A stretch of DNA of 64,000 nt. Source: Hoplostethus atlanticus. Lineage: Eukaryota; Chordata; Actinopteri; Trachichthyiformes; Trachichthyidae. Position 1 is the stretch's first letter; each line of letters starts with the position of its first letter. Shown piece after piece: positions 12,606-25,426 of the stretch. The translations under genes were made by a program, and so were the position numbers. The stretch lies in assembly GCA_034670405.1 (NCBI GenBank), contig JAXDDX010000051.1, positions 525,501 through 589,500 on the forward strand, in the 5' to 3' direction. The notes below the pieces were generated by a model. That model made no database searches. It was given only the letters and a program-made list of their open reading frames with translations, and had not been told where the DNA came from.

Positions 12606-14924
12606 CCATAGTGTTGCTCAAAAAAAGCATGTACGCTCAGCATACCTTCCCTGGATGAATAAAAACAGTGGCACAATATGGTGGGTTTTGAACAGGTTTG
12701 CAGCAACAGTCACAAACTTCCATGGATGCAAAACAATAGACATTCAAACCCATCAGTTTGAGTTTGGAGTGAGAGCCCCTTTCATCCCCATTAAACAGCT
12801 TGTCCAGGCAGACAGGTCTGTGTTGAATTTGAGCGGATTGTGGTTTGTTTTCCCTATCAAAGGCAGCAGAGATTAGAGCTTCATGGAGAACTACACTACC
12901 CTGCATAATAACACCAAATTATGCAACGTCATATGTCATCCAGTGCAAAAAAACTCATCAGGCAAATGTTTGGTCTCTTGGTTGTTATTGTCAGTGCAAT
13001 AATATTGTGGTTATTTTCAAATAAGTCTGCCAAATTCAACTTGTAAATTGTATTCAAATTGAATACATCGTGGTTTGATCATAGTGACTTCAATGTTTTC
13101 CTTGGATTCTTGTATAAACTAACTCTGCATACTGTCAGTCAGTGCAGCTGAAATATAGTATCCAAGTCATCTAACCTCCAAAGATTAGTCTCATCTTACT
13201 GCAATGTCAGCATTTTACTGATTAAAAATAAAGATTTATATATCATTTCCTTCCTTCGTTCTTTGGCATGGATCAGGTGCTGGCCCATAGTAATTGTGCA
13301 GTCTTTAAAACACAGTTATTAAATAGTGATTATAGGTGTATGAAACCACAGTGATTTCTGTCAACACTTTCTCTACATCATGTTAGCAGCAATCATATTT
13401 AACAGTTCATTATTTATGGTCTTGAGTGAGTATAAATCTCAAACGTAGGTCAAGTGAGTGTAAAGCTTTTTAAAAAATAGTTGACATTTGGGACATAATG
13501 AAACAAAAAATTGAATACAATTGCACAGACCCACTTGTTTTCAAAACGCTAGGGATTTCACAAGGCTGCAGCGTATCTTGAAAAGTCTAAATAAATAAAA
13601 AGAAACAACGTTACATGTATGTGATTTGCTTCGATTGACACGATTACACAATCCAGAGGCATTTGAATAATAGTATTTGGTTTCCTTACATATTATCAAC
13701 AAGACTGGAGCCAACTAAATTAAGCCCTAAATAACAGTAGCTTTAGCTGCCATTCTTAAAGCTGTCACTTGGTGCCCAGGAGATATAGTGCTACAGGCCA
13801 CGGCTAAATTTGCTGCCTGTAGGACTCACAGCAAGCGAGAACAGAGTGAAACTCAACAAGGGGCTTCTGGGCTTTCCAGAACATAGGCAACTCCACATGA
13901 TTTATGTGGATTTTTTTTTTGGTGAAAAAATCCCTATTCACTTCAGTAATACTAGAACAGTGTGTCCATAGGGTGGAACAACCTGTCATGGAGTTTTCTT
14001 TAGTCCATGATCAATGGGACTTCAGTCAGTGGTGGAGTTATTGAGACACTCAAGTGAAATGGATTTGTGTTGCTGTAAACTTGTGAAATTTATATTTCTG
14101 ATCAAAAGATTAGGCAATCTGTCAACTAATGATACAGGTTATGTTTTTGTATGTTAAAATAACAACATGTCAGATGAACATAATGATTCATAATTTGAGT
14201 AAAGGCATGAAAGGTCACAAACCCCTTGTATAAATCTGTGTGAAATTTGGAGATTGACTTTGAATAGGATAATAAATAGAGAGACTGTGATGGTACCCAG
14301 AACAATTCTCCATGCATATGGACACCAATCTGGAAGACGATTTAAGCACTTTAGCACTCCTATGTCATAATTTGCATTTTAGTATAAAATCACAGATTTT
14401 GTTAATATAATTAATATTTAGCTGATCAAAATCATAGGAATAATAAAAAAAATGTTTTAGGGTAGATATTTTCCTTTAACTGTGCTTTTGAACTAGTTTG
14501 ATTCAAATGTCAGTGTAATTGTAACAGTTTGTTGGTGTGTTGGTGTGATTGAAGTAATTACATTATAAATGGATATAGGAACTTAATGGAATGTGTGATC
14601 TGAAACATTGGTCCAAAACATCCTCCTTATTGGAAGCAGAATATTCAGTGCTAGATGAATTACCCTGGATCCCTAGGCCTTTCATTTGTCAGCACTAATG
14701 ACCACAGTTCCCTCCCTCTCTCTCTGGTGTTGTTTTACCTGTAATAATGGATTGATTTGTGACTCTGAGGCAAAGCAACTGAGTGAGTGAGAGAAAGTTT
14801 GCATTGAACTCATTAAAGTTTGTATTATCCAGTGTTTAGCACACTGATTATGGCAAAAGGAGCCATCTGCTTGGGGGAGCTGGGCTCCCATCACAGCTCT
14901 GTATAATTTACCAAACAAAGTTTG
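12606..14924. other. Intronic stretch with no recognised element
   Basis: AT-rich sequence with no transposon ends, tandem arrays or credible exons on either strand. Confidence 0.6.
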
Positions 14925-15085
14925 TCGCTCCAGTCAGGAATCAGCAACCTGGAGGGGTTTTGCCAAGGATTCACCACGGTGCTTGTGTGGTGTGACCAGG
15001 TTAAGTCCTCTGTGATGTTAACCCCGAGGAACTTAAAGCTACTGCCTCTCTCCACTTCAGTGTTGTTGAATACATGTGCCACTCA
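14925..15085 (-). mobile_element. Rex1/CR1-like LINE reverse-transcriptase fragment (minus strand)
   Basis: On the minus strand the frame reads TEVERGSSFKFLGVNITEDL then TWSHHTSTVV. This is the conserved thumb-side block of Rex1/Babar-type LINE reverse transcriptases (SSFKFLGV.I.EDLTW..H). The domain ends abruptly on both sides, so it is a short internal fragment of a dead element. A chance + strand frame overlaps it. Confidence 0.75.
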
Positions 15086-18000
15086 AAGGAAATCACATTT
15101 GCCAGAGACAAGTTGTTTAAATGGCAAAACAAACTGAAGGTATTTCATGACTCTTCAAACATGACAGATCGATTTGGAGCCAAGCTATTTAATGGGATCT
15201 ATTTTGTGTTAGTTTCTTGATTGGCTGGAATACAATGTGATGGACAGCTAACTCGCTGACTGTTATTATCAGAAGAAACAAGATTAATGATGAATTAGGG
15301 CTCCATTCTTCAAATGTTACACCCCATTCTGAAGCTGCTGATGGTCTTAGATCATTTATGCCTTTGAGGAGTCTTTGTGGAGGATTTGAGTTTGAGAATA
15401 TAAGACAGAAATCACAGCTAAATGGCTGCCTGGACTTCTATTTGCTGCAAAGCTAACTAAAAGGACCTCTGTTATATTCTCAGGTACCTCATTTATTTAG
15501 TAGTCAATTTCAGTGTCTGATTTAAGTGCTCACTCCATTTGTTTCAGCTAATAAAGGCTGCAACATCGTAGGGATAAAAAATGTTCATTACCTTTCAAAG
15601 TTCAGTGGGTTTTTATCTGTCCTGTTAAGAGGATTTTAAGTGCCTTGTTAAGTTGCCCATTAATTTAGACCATATTGATCTCACATGGCTGCTGGAGTGC
15701 TAGCCAGATATCATATTTTTGAAAACTACCCCTTGAATGCTTACATGCTAATTATTTTTGAAATGTTGAACCCTCTACACCCTATACTAACCATTAGTGA
15801 TCAATGTTGTTTGATATTTCACTGCAAGTGGTCATTACGTGTGTTGCTGTTGCAATTACTGCATGGCGGGTATTGATGCAAAGCTTTTGCTTCTCTCCGG
15901 GGTTTTATATTATGTGTTAGTTGCACATGCGACAGAAGATTTACCCTTGATCCTCCGTTAATTGTAAGAATTTCCACCACCTGCTTGCCTCTTACACCTC
16001 TACTTCTGCTCCCTGCCTCTTGAATCTCTTGGTCAATAGTGTTCTCAGGCAGTGTTAGATCTCATACTTCAAACAATGATTCTATGTCAGACAGACATCA
16101 GACATCTTTTGACCAGTTTGGTGATGTCCGTTCACTTGTTTCTGTCACCAACAGCGGTAAACTAATTCAGTATGAACTCACTACTCCCGTGTGAGTCCCA
16201 TGTGTGAGACAAAACCTTTTTCTGTAGCACCTATGACAAGCCAGAATAGATCAAAGATGTACGCAGTCACGATCCACAAATAGTTTCTCAAACCCTTCTC
16301 CATCACAGGCAAGGATCCAAGTTTTAGACAGTGTTACAACAGCTGTAACTTTTTCCGTCCCTCCACTCATTCGCAGAGATGAAGGTTTCTCTCATCCACC
16401 TCACCCCCTCATCTCCCTCTCTTGTCACATCTTTTGCCTGCCATAAACATAGACAGAACTTTTCTATTTTATCAGTTATTTACACTCATCTCTATCTATC
16501 CCTTTCCTTCGCTGTTGGGTAAGGTAGTCAATTATATCTGCAAGCATCCTTCCATCCAGAGATGTAGTGGTAAATATAGTGATGGGTAAACATTACAGTG
16601 TGAACCCCAGTTGGTGAAATGCATAAGTAAACCAACACTGATATAAATAAATGGAGAAATAAATGATGTAAATGAAGTTAAGATTTGTATCATGTTTTAA
16701 AAAAGTAGGAAAACTATATCTCATAAAGAAGTCGCTGGATAAACTGAGTTTAGGCAGGTTTACCTCATCGCTGCTTCCTTTTTGCTATCCCTCCATCAAT
16801 TCCCATCAATGACCCTGTTGCCACGTAATTTACATCATAATACAAAAATGTACACTAAGAAGAAGTATATCATGAAGCTGTATCAGCTTAAAATAGTGGG
16901 AAATTCTATTTCACAAATAAGAAGTCCACTCCATCCCTCCTGCTATCCCTCCATCCCTTCCCTGCCATGCACCTCCATGATTAATCCTGGGGCATTGGGG
17001 CCCCGGCCAGCAGCCAAGGCTCCTGCCCGAGGCACCGTCTGCCTTCCTTCAGGGAGAGACCTCTGTTCTTTTAACCACTGAGAAGAACGATGACCTGTCT
17101 GAAGTGATTGAGCTCCCTGGAATGGCAGACGGACGACACATTTCCACTTCTTCCTCCTCCTCCAGCCGACTGTGGAGAGGGACCTGTGAAGGTCAGGCTG
17201 GCAGGCATCATTCATGAATGACTGCCAGTAGTGTTCTACACGAACATCAGTAATGTTTGTATGTTTTATCGATAGAGATAATATTACAAGCCACTGTAGC
17301 ATATATTGGTTTTGGCCGTGTATGTTAGTGCATACTAATATAGTCACATGAATTCATATTCATATTCAAATAAATGTGTACTTTGACTTGTAGTGCAATA
17401 TTACACATAGGTGACTCCAGTGAAAGGACATGTGAGGCAAACTATGGATTTGTTTGGTTTATAAAAAAAGACTGTACTGCCCTTGACTCTGTTCAGTGTA
17501 GTCTTTACCATCCACTCTTGATACTTTAATGTGCTACAGGTAGATTTCAGGTACTCCTGCCTGTGTATGCAGGTGTTTAGGCCATACACACACTGGGTTC
17601 CACATATATCCAGTCACTCTGCTGTTCTTCAGAGGTATGGATGTAAGAATGTACTGTATGTGCTGGAACTTTCTAATATGCACTGTTTTCTACAAACGTT
17701 AGCTGATTACTGACTCCTTTCCAGCTTTCTATCTCCACTGTGCCAGCGCAGAACAAAGGAGCTCCAGCCGCATCTCATCCAATTTGACAGAGCCTCTCAT
17801 TTGCAAAACCAATAGTGAAACCTTACATTTTTACGGTATGCTCCACACTGCTCGCACATGTATGTAAAGGTGAGAGGTAGACAGGAACTTGACAGTGTAT
17901 ATAAAATAACCCAACATGTGTAAGGTGAACGTGAGTGCAATGTGCAGATAGTCAGCTTTTTGTTTATTTGTTACATATGGTGTAAACTCCTATCTTGCAG

Positions 18001-20617
18001 TGAAACTAATAATCAATAAATAAAAATTGAAATGAACTGAATGCATATATTCAGACAACTTTAGTTATCTTAGATGTAAAAAAAATATTTTACTTGAAAC
18101 TGTACACCAATGCTCAATTCTCAACACCACAAAATAATTAAACTGGAAAGTAAACTATACTCAGCAATTAAGACATTTACTGTTTCTCTTGGGTGGATTG
18201 TGGAAAACATTGATATGCAACATTTAGTTTATTCTCCTTATGTAAAATTAAATTTGTAAAATGATCAATAATTTTTAGAATGCATCATACGCATAAGGGG
18301 AGTGTAAATCAATAGGTTAGTCTAAAATTCTCATGATTTGGAAAAACGTTCACTTTCTCATGCTGTAAATATGCATCCACCGCCTCCAGACCTATGAACC
18401 TCTTTTAGTAGAAAATGTGGCTTTGATGTATGATCATTCCTCGGTGGAAATGATTGATACCACACATTGGAAGGACTAAATTGCCACAATTTGTTTAGAT
18501 CCTTGGCAGAGAATATTTTGCATTAATAAAACATTATCAATCATTAGCATGTAACTGGGAGGTGATTGTGTGAGCCGGGGTGCAAATTAGTCTCCTATTT
18601 TAGCCCGAGATGTGCTACCCAGCAATCCGTAACACATATGTCTTGTCATTTGCAATCTGCCCAAGCCTGAAGATTTAAATAAGCCATATAAAACACATAA
18701 GTGTATTTGATGCTTAGTGCTTATCATGTTTCAGGAAGGATTGCAGACAGTGTGACTGATTTTTTTAAAAAGTCTCCCGTTTGTACATTATCATTGATCG
18801 TAATGTTTGTAGCACTCGTAGCATTTGGTATCCACTTATCTATTTAAAATGATCTAAAATGGAAAATCACAGATCTTTGGTGTAGCTGGTACATTTAACA
18901 CGATGCCAGTGTCAAGTGGGTAATACCTCTGCAAGGTGATGTGTTGTGGAAGAAAGAAACAAAAATAAGTGATTCAATCCTTTGACCCTTTCCACATGAT
19001 ACTACTGATGCAGGAGTTTCTACGCATTCAAGTTCTTCCCTTTTGTTTTCCCCTAAAACCAGATGAAAGCCGAAAGAGCCTCATAAATAAACCCGAGGCA
19101 ACAATGAAAAATAAGACCTGGGAGACAGAAAATAAAGGAAAAAAGGAAAAAAAAAAACAGCATCTCTGCCATTCATTCCTCCTCTCCATCTTATCATTCT
19201 CTTATGTTAAATATAGAGGACAACCACTAGGAATGAGAAAAAAAAATCAGAAAATAATTAGTCTCTGTAGGGATGAGAGAAAAAGAGAGAGAAAGACAAA
19301 TGAAGAGAGAGACAGAGAGAGGAAGAGTGAGTGCTTTTTTTTTCCATCCCTGGGCCTTTTCTGTGCCAGGGCTTTTACTTCATTCCCAGAGAACACAGAC
19401 ATAATTTTGTATCTCCTACATGTGATGTTCGGCTCTATTTGCTCTGATTTTAGTAGTGGTAATTATTATTGCAATAACCACAGACATGCAGGGGCACAGG
19501 GGAAAATTGAGATTTTGTTTAGCTCTCCTCTGAGATCTCTCTCTCCAACCAAATAGCCTTTTTTGGAGGTGACACAACACGAATGACAGATGCTGTATAA
19601 ATAATACCCACTTGATTTAGAATAAAATGCAATGTTTTCAGAGATGATATGCTGGTTTCACATTGAGTAACTAATGTTGAATTGACAAAGATATTCTTGC
19701 TTCTTTCTGGTAGTGTTCCCTGAAAAAGGAGGAAATTGTGCTCACAGCACAGGTGCATGAAATACTTGTAAAGAAATCAGTTTCACACATCATTTGACTG
19801 TGGACACGATCCAGGAACTGCAAAATATGTCTCTGATTATAATCTGAAGCTTTTAGTATTACATTTCTTAGAAGCACATAGCAATGTATAGCTCATTTCA
19901 ACTTGGTATATTTCTCCTATAATGTTGAAACCATTATCAAGAATGCTTCTGTTGCTGTGGTCCTGATGCTTCCCACATACAAATGAAATGGACAATCTGA
20001 CATTAAAGTAAGTGCCATGCCTTTACCTTTGACTTTCCTTTCCAAAAGTCTCTAACCCTGTTTCATCTTGGACACTGATGACAGCAGTCCTCGGCATGAA
20101 GGTTTTGATAATGGATCTCCCAAAGGAACAATCTATGTCATTCACTTATGTGGAGACACTGCTGTGGAGCAGTATGGGCGAGAGATAGACATGTCTGTAT
20201 ATAGTGTTTTTAAAGTTTTTTTTATGACAAATCACAGAAGATTCACACCATCTCACAGAGTTACTAGGGCTTTTAGAAGCATCCCATTTAGTTGAAAACA
20301 GTTGTGCCTTGGTCACTGAAGATTATATAAACAACAATGGCATTTTTTAAAATTAATTTAAAGAAATTCCTACACCTCAAATGCATTAAAATTATGAGTC
20401 CAAATTGCATCTGTAAAAAGGGTGACCATTTTTAGAACATGCCCCGCTGTAGTTGCTGGTATACAGTTTGCTGCTGTGGTGTATTCTCTTTTTTCTTTTC
20501 TAAATGGCTAAACTGATTTGCTACTTGCATTTCCTACTAACATAGGTGAATATAGGTTTCAATGGCAGAAGCGTACTATCACATTCAGAAACACTAAATG
20601 TGTCAGTGCACCCGGCC
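15086..20617. other. Intronic stretch, mostly unique sequence
   Basis: No transposon is recognised. There is a GC-richer patch at 16.94-17.20 kb, a purine-rich GA run at 19.27-19.33 kb that underlies a 195-residue chance frame, and a repeat-free candidate regulatory block near 18.42-18.70 kb that is listed separately. Confidence 0.6.
18420..18700. promoter_or_regulatory. Candidate conserved non-coding block
   Basis: The block is repeat-free and crowded with homeodomain/POU-type cores: AATGATTGATACC (Pbx/Hox-like), GCATTAATAAAAC, TATCAATCATTAGCATG and GCAAATTAGTC. It has no coding character. This density of cores in a first intron of a neural receptor gene suggests an enhancer, but no conservation data are available here. 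Confidence 0.3.
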
Positions 20618-21350
20618 TGGGGAACTTGATCACGTGGCACCTGATCCTCGTTTGACCTGCTGACAACCTTGTCTCCTACTACAATGAAGCCCTTTCCTCC
20701 AGTCTTGATTCCTTGGCCCCCACCAAAACCAGGACTGTCTCGTTCTCCCGTCCTGTACCTTGGGCCATAAAGACCTGTGGCAAGCAACTTGAGAGGCAAT
20801 ACAAGAAATCTCATCTCGTTGTCCACCACGAGGCCTACAAAGCCTCAAACTACTCCAACCTCATTAGTTACTGTGGCAGAGACCCTCATTCACACCTCCC
20901 ATTTGGACTATTGTAATGGAGTCGTATCTCGGGTCCCCAGCAAAGCCCTGGATAGGCTCCAGTACATTTAGACCTCTGCTGCCAGGGTTCTCATCCACCT
21001 CCACTAGCTCCCAGTCAAAATCCTGCTCCTCACTTACAAGTCCTCTCACGCCCTTGCACCCCAGTACCTATTTGACTTCCTCCATACCTACACCCCCTGC
21101 CAAAATCTCCATTCCTCTGACACGGGACTGCCCACCACCCCCCCCTTGAACAAAAAGCATCTGAAGACCTTTCTCTTTGGACAGGCCTTTTTTTTTAACA
21201 GTTTTATTGTTTGCCCAACCATTTAGCCTAGTTCTTTTTCTTGTTTAGCCTAGTTTTTCTCTTTCTCTTTCTCCTTGTTGTTGCCTTGGGTACTCTGAAA
21301 GGCGCTCTTAAATTAAAGTTATTATTATTGCTATTATTATTATTAATAAC
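20618..21350 (+). mobile_element. Internally deleted L2/CR1-like LINE relic
   Basis: Two separated parts of one LINE protein are joined. First, 20680-20850 reads YNEALSSSLDSLAPTKTRTV then SFSRPVPWAIK, matching the linker after the endonuclease domain. Second, 20880-21180 reads SHLDYCNGVVSRVPSKALDR, then ARVLIHL, LPVKILLLTYKSSHALAP, and a KHLKTFLFG-type end, matching the C-terminus. The reverse-transcriptase core between them is missing. The 3' tail is GGCGCTCTTAAATTAAAGTT plus ATT repeats. Several stops are present, so it is inactive. Confidence 0.8.
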
Positions 21351-21379
21351 ATAGGTTTTATCTGTTATCTTCTCACTTT

Positions 21380-21740
21380 GCTCTCTCCTGAGGCCAAATG
21401 TATAAAACTTTGTGTATATTTAGGTGTAGAAATCTGTGTACACACAAAACAGTCTTTCAATCAGATTCATAAAACCCTGCGTACACCTGTTTTTTTTCTG
21501 ATAAATCTGTATCATATTAACTGCAGCAGTAAATGTTTTTAGTTCTGAGCCCCGGACCGGACGAGGTTAAGAAGTGATGTGATTTCAAGCGTGAGGCCAA
21601 GAAGCGCATTACTGTGCAAAGAGAGGGGACCCCAATGGAGGAGGAGAGGGGACCCCAGCGCTCTCTCCCGCTCGATGCGGGCTCGTAACCGACTACCGAC
21701 AAACTGCCATCAGTGGCTTTGTGCCTGATGACTTGGGAGA
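21380..21740. repeat. Possible decayed repeat with a 14-bp direct repeat
   Basis: TTCATAAAACCCTGCGTACAC and CTGATAAATC resemble a fish repeat rich in GCGTAC and ATAAATC motifs. GAGAGGGGACCCCA occurs twice, at 21621-21634 and 21644-21657, spaced by 23 bp. No clear ends are seen. Confidence 0.3.
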
Positions 21741-24097
21741 CACAGATCCACTTGCCCAGATGGAACTTCGTATGTCGCCCAGTTTGGATCTTATTGTATT
21801 CGGACTTGCAATAACAGACTTTGGTTTGTGCTTTGTTGCAATGTAGAATATTTTGTATTAACAGATTCTGACAATGAAGGTCAAGGCTATTTCGCTGCAG
21901 TATGTATATGAGTATAGAAGTGCAGCAAGCTCCAAAAGCTCATGGTGTGTAGGGTATGGAACTACCCACGCTCCCATCAACCCCACAGAGGCCGCTCTCA
22001 TTGGAGCACTGCTGACAGCTTCCCGCAAACCAGTGCCTCCATCCACTTCAAGGTATTTAAGATAAGGTCCGGGTGGAGATGGAGAAAGAGAGAGGAAGAG
22101 AGAGAGAGAGAGAGACAGAGACAGACAAAGCATTTTCTTTTGTTATCAACCATGCCAGCGGCTGTACGGGATTTCCCTTGTGGCCTAGAGTGCAAACAGA
22201 CCTTATGGGGAACTGAGTGAGCGAGTGTCCCCCACAACCACCAGGGATGCGCCTGGCATCCTGGGACTTGGGACTTTGGTAGCCAATCAGTCCCTCAGAC
22301 AGTTTAATTCAATCAACACATTTGGCGCACCCTCCTTTTTCACAGCTCAAGATTACAGTCAGAGTGGAACATTTCCATCCATGCATATTTCCCCGTTTGA
22401 TATCAAATCATGACAAAGATCCCCAGTTATGCAGTTTTATGTACTGATGAATTTAATTGGACCACATTGTTTCCAAATTGGATCAGAGATTTAGTCTTGC
22501 ATAGTGTTTCCATAAGTCCTTGGCATATTGAAAAGGGTCTTAAGTCGCAGGCTACAGTTAACACCTCGTCAGCAGTAAAGGATTCCTTCTAATCTATTTG
22601 ATCTCATTAAAATGCTCAATAGCGTACAGTCGTGCGATGGCTGGATCTCTACAGCTGTCAGTTTTGTGGCTGTAGTATATCTACCATAGTGTGGACATGC
22701 AAAGGGGGGGGGGGGGTCGATTTCAGTGGAATGGGTAGAGTAGGATGATATTGGTTCCTTCATCTTCTTCCAAGTTCCAATAATAACTGAAAAATAATAA
22801 CTGAGTCTATACAGTACGTATCTTCAACAGAGTATTCTCATAAAAAGTCCTTCAGGTAAGTTGCAGAGACAGCGACTCGGTGCCAGTGGGGAGAGTATGA
22901 CTTTGGTATCTGGCAAATGTCCCCAGTCCCCCAGTGGGATAGGACAGAATTTACATAAGTAACATCTTGATTTGCTGTAACATGAAATTAGGGCCTGTGT
23001 TATGTTCAATTAACTCCACGAATCTTGTAATTAAAACTCAGCGGTCCCCCACTGTTTGATAACTCCTTGCCAGGAGAGAGATGGAGGGAGGGCGAGAGAG
23101 AGAGAGAGAGAGAAGGAGGGAAGAAAGGAAAAAGTGGAAAGATAAACTGCTGCTTCATCATGTTTTCATCAGATATGACCTTGGCAGTCATAATGGCGGG
23201 GGTTGAAGATATCGTTGGAGAAGAGCCACACTATCCATAAGTTGAAAGTTAATGTGAGAAGCGTCAGCCATGGTGGCCTCTTTATGGTGCCCTTGCCAGC
23301 TGTTGTATGGAGAACGGTGGCTGCGTTGCAAGCCCCTAATGAGATGTTTCTTCTTAAATTGATTACATAGGGGAGGGATTATGTTCTGCTATATAATGCT
23401 AAGTAGTTTCGCTTTTGAGGTTAACAATTTGCTATTCCCTCACGAGTCCCTCGCTCTTTGGTAATTGCTGTAATGCCAGCATTTAAGAGGATATGGGAGA
23501 GAACCCTGTGTTTTGCATTATTTCTTATCTTCCAACCCCGCTGGAAGGATTAGACAAAGAACAAGTGAACTTATTCCAGTCTAATCACCTCTTTGATTCC
23601 TGTTTTTGATTGTTGGGGAGTCTCTTGATGAGGCTCTTTCAGGGACTAAGCATTACTCCGGAGTGCTGCAGTGCAGTCTCACTTGGGGCAGGGCTATGCT
23701 ATGTGATCAGTGTAGATAAGGTAAAACACTTGTGTCATTATGATATGCTGCTATTCTAAAACTACAATTTAGCTCTCATGCTTTTTCTTTTATGCAAGCC
23801 ATTAATCTTTATTATACATTTACCTTGAAATTGAAGAACCACAGAAGAGCAGCGTCTGTAGCCCTACACAATGCATCTAAAGTGGATGTTTTATGGGATC
23901 AGTTACAGAATTTTAACTAAGCCATAATCCCCAAATTCATAACTTCCAAATATACTGCAATGTTTAATTCATGAGCAGTAATACGCAGGTAATAAATATG
24001 AATATAAAAAAAGGGCCTGAATCATATTCACAAAGCTTCTGTATCAGTTGTATAATGCTGCTTGATTTTTTGAAGACTTCAATTGTCTTCTTTCGTG
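21741..24097. other. Intronic stretch with GA tracts and a poly-G run
   Basis: GA-rich tracts lie at about 22084-22120 and 23093-23113, and a 13-base G run at 22704-22716. A repeat-free, motif-rich block at 23.22-23.66 kb is listed separately. I recognise no mobile element here. Confidence 0.6.
23220..23660. promoter_or_regulatory. Candidate conserved non-coding block
   Basis: Repeat-free sequence with the cores CCCCTAATGAG, TTAAATTGATTACATAGG, GGTAATTGCTGTAATGCC and GGTTAACAATTTGC, consistent with homeodomain and HNF1-like sites. No open frame or splice pattern is seen. Enhancer function is inferred from motif density alone. Confidence 0.28.
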
Positions 24098-24105
24098 GCC
24101 AGTTA

Positions 24106-24564
24106 CAGTGCTTAATTCTTAGCCGGGGCCAAGAATCCGATTTTGCGCCCTGGCAAATGTCTTACTCAGAATCAGAGCCCCGGGCTCTAAAGTGCGACAA
24201 CAACGCGTATTTTAAACTGGTATTAAACAACGTTACGTCCAGTGAACATTACAAGAGTAGGTGCGCGAGGCCGCAAGCCAATCAGAGCCTAATATGTAAA
24301 TAGATACACTCACACACACACACACACAGACAGACAGACTGGAAGCTTAAAAAAATATTACAACGTCAACGTTTAGTTAGCTACTGATAGCAAGCCGACA
24401 AAACAGATTCACGGTTAACGTTAATGCAGCACAAAGCTGGCTTCTGGGCTGGCGACACAGAGGTAGGAAAAGTTTACCCTTTTTCCTCCGCCGGGGGGGG
24501 GGGGGGATTGGTTGGGGGAGGCGAGTTAAGCCCCGGCATCTCTTATTTTACAAATTAAGCACTG
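24106..24564. mobile_element. Non-autonomous hAT element (MITE), 459 bp, complete
   Basis: The element begins CAGTGCTTAATT and ends with its exact inverse AATTAAGCACTG. It is bracketed by perfect 8-bp target duplications, GCCAGTTA at 24098-24105 and at 24565-24572, the diagnostic signature of hAT transposition. A subterminal GCCGGGGC near the left end is mirrored by GCCCCGGC near the right end. There is no transposase frame, so it must have moved in trans. It later acquired a CA tract (about 24313-24330) and a G run (24490-24505). Confidence 0.9.
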
Positions 24565-25400
24565 GCCAGTTATGAAACCTCTCCGTGTTTTTAAATCACG
24601 CTCATGTTTCATATGAATAAAACTAGTGCAGTATGATGGAACATGACGCAACAGTACATGGGAAAGAGCTGAATGAAAGATGAAAAACCTTGAATTTATC
24701 ATTTATACATTGCATTCTTTTTTCATTCTTGTTGTCTTTATTTTCTTTTTCTGTAATGAACCTATAGAAAAATTAGTAGAAAGATTCTGGAAATTGGAAC
24801 GTCCTGAGAGTGTCTGATTAGCATGGAGGTAAAGACCAGCTTGGCCATGTTAATTTTGTGCATGTTCTGCTTACACCTGCAATTTCTAGTCCAAGCTATC
24901 ACCCAACATCCCCAGCTTACTATAAAATGGGCTGCATAAATTACATCTATATTAAATGCTTCATCCTTACTCAGGAAATATACTCCCTCTGTGGGATCGC
25001 TACAGTATGTGGTCTATTTATAAAAAGTAAAGACAGAATTGTCTACTGTGGGGCTGTTTTTGCACTTTGGGTAATAATGAAGATTTGTCAACGTAAAATC
25101 CAGCTACAATTTATAATGATCTGCGTAGCTTTTTCAGGTCTTCCAAAAAGTCTTAAATAAGATTCTAAACATGCTCACAGGCATGATTAGTAAAACAGTG
25201 AGTGGATAAAAGACCTATGTTTACAAGTAAGTCTAAAGTTACACCAATTTATAACATAAGACAATATCCTTAAAAGAATTGGCAGCATCAGCTAGCGTCT
25301 TGGCAGCGTCTGTCCACTTGGGACCATCAGTAGAAGAAAAGCCGCCTGCTGTGAACCAATGCTTGTGGATCATAGATTTGCTGACAGTAACAAGGTTGGA

Positions 25401-25426
25401 GGGTGGGGGTGGTTTGGGCGGGGGGC
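25401..25426 (+). other. Potential G-quadruplex tract
   Basis: The tract has four runs of three or more G with short loops (GGG-T-GGGGG-TGGTTT-GGG-C-GGGGGG) on the transcribed-sense strand, so a G4 could form in the pre-mRNA as well as in DNA. Confidence 0.6.

Noticed and set aside
12502-12906. Frames on both strands over the 12.5-12.9 kb region
   Set aside because: They overlap a decayed interspersed repeat and match no protein I recognise.
16943-17347. 134-residue minus frame in a GC-richer patch
   Set aside because: No recognised motif. The GC content alone lengthens frames here.
18969-19556. 195-residue + frame, the longest in the window
   Set aside because: It runs through purine-rich GA sequence (Lys/Glu/Arg-rich middle), has no recognisable domain and no splice or start support. 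I treat it as a chance frame.
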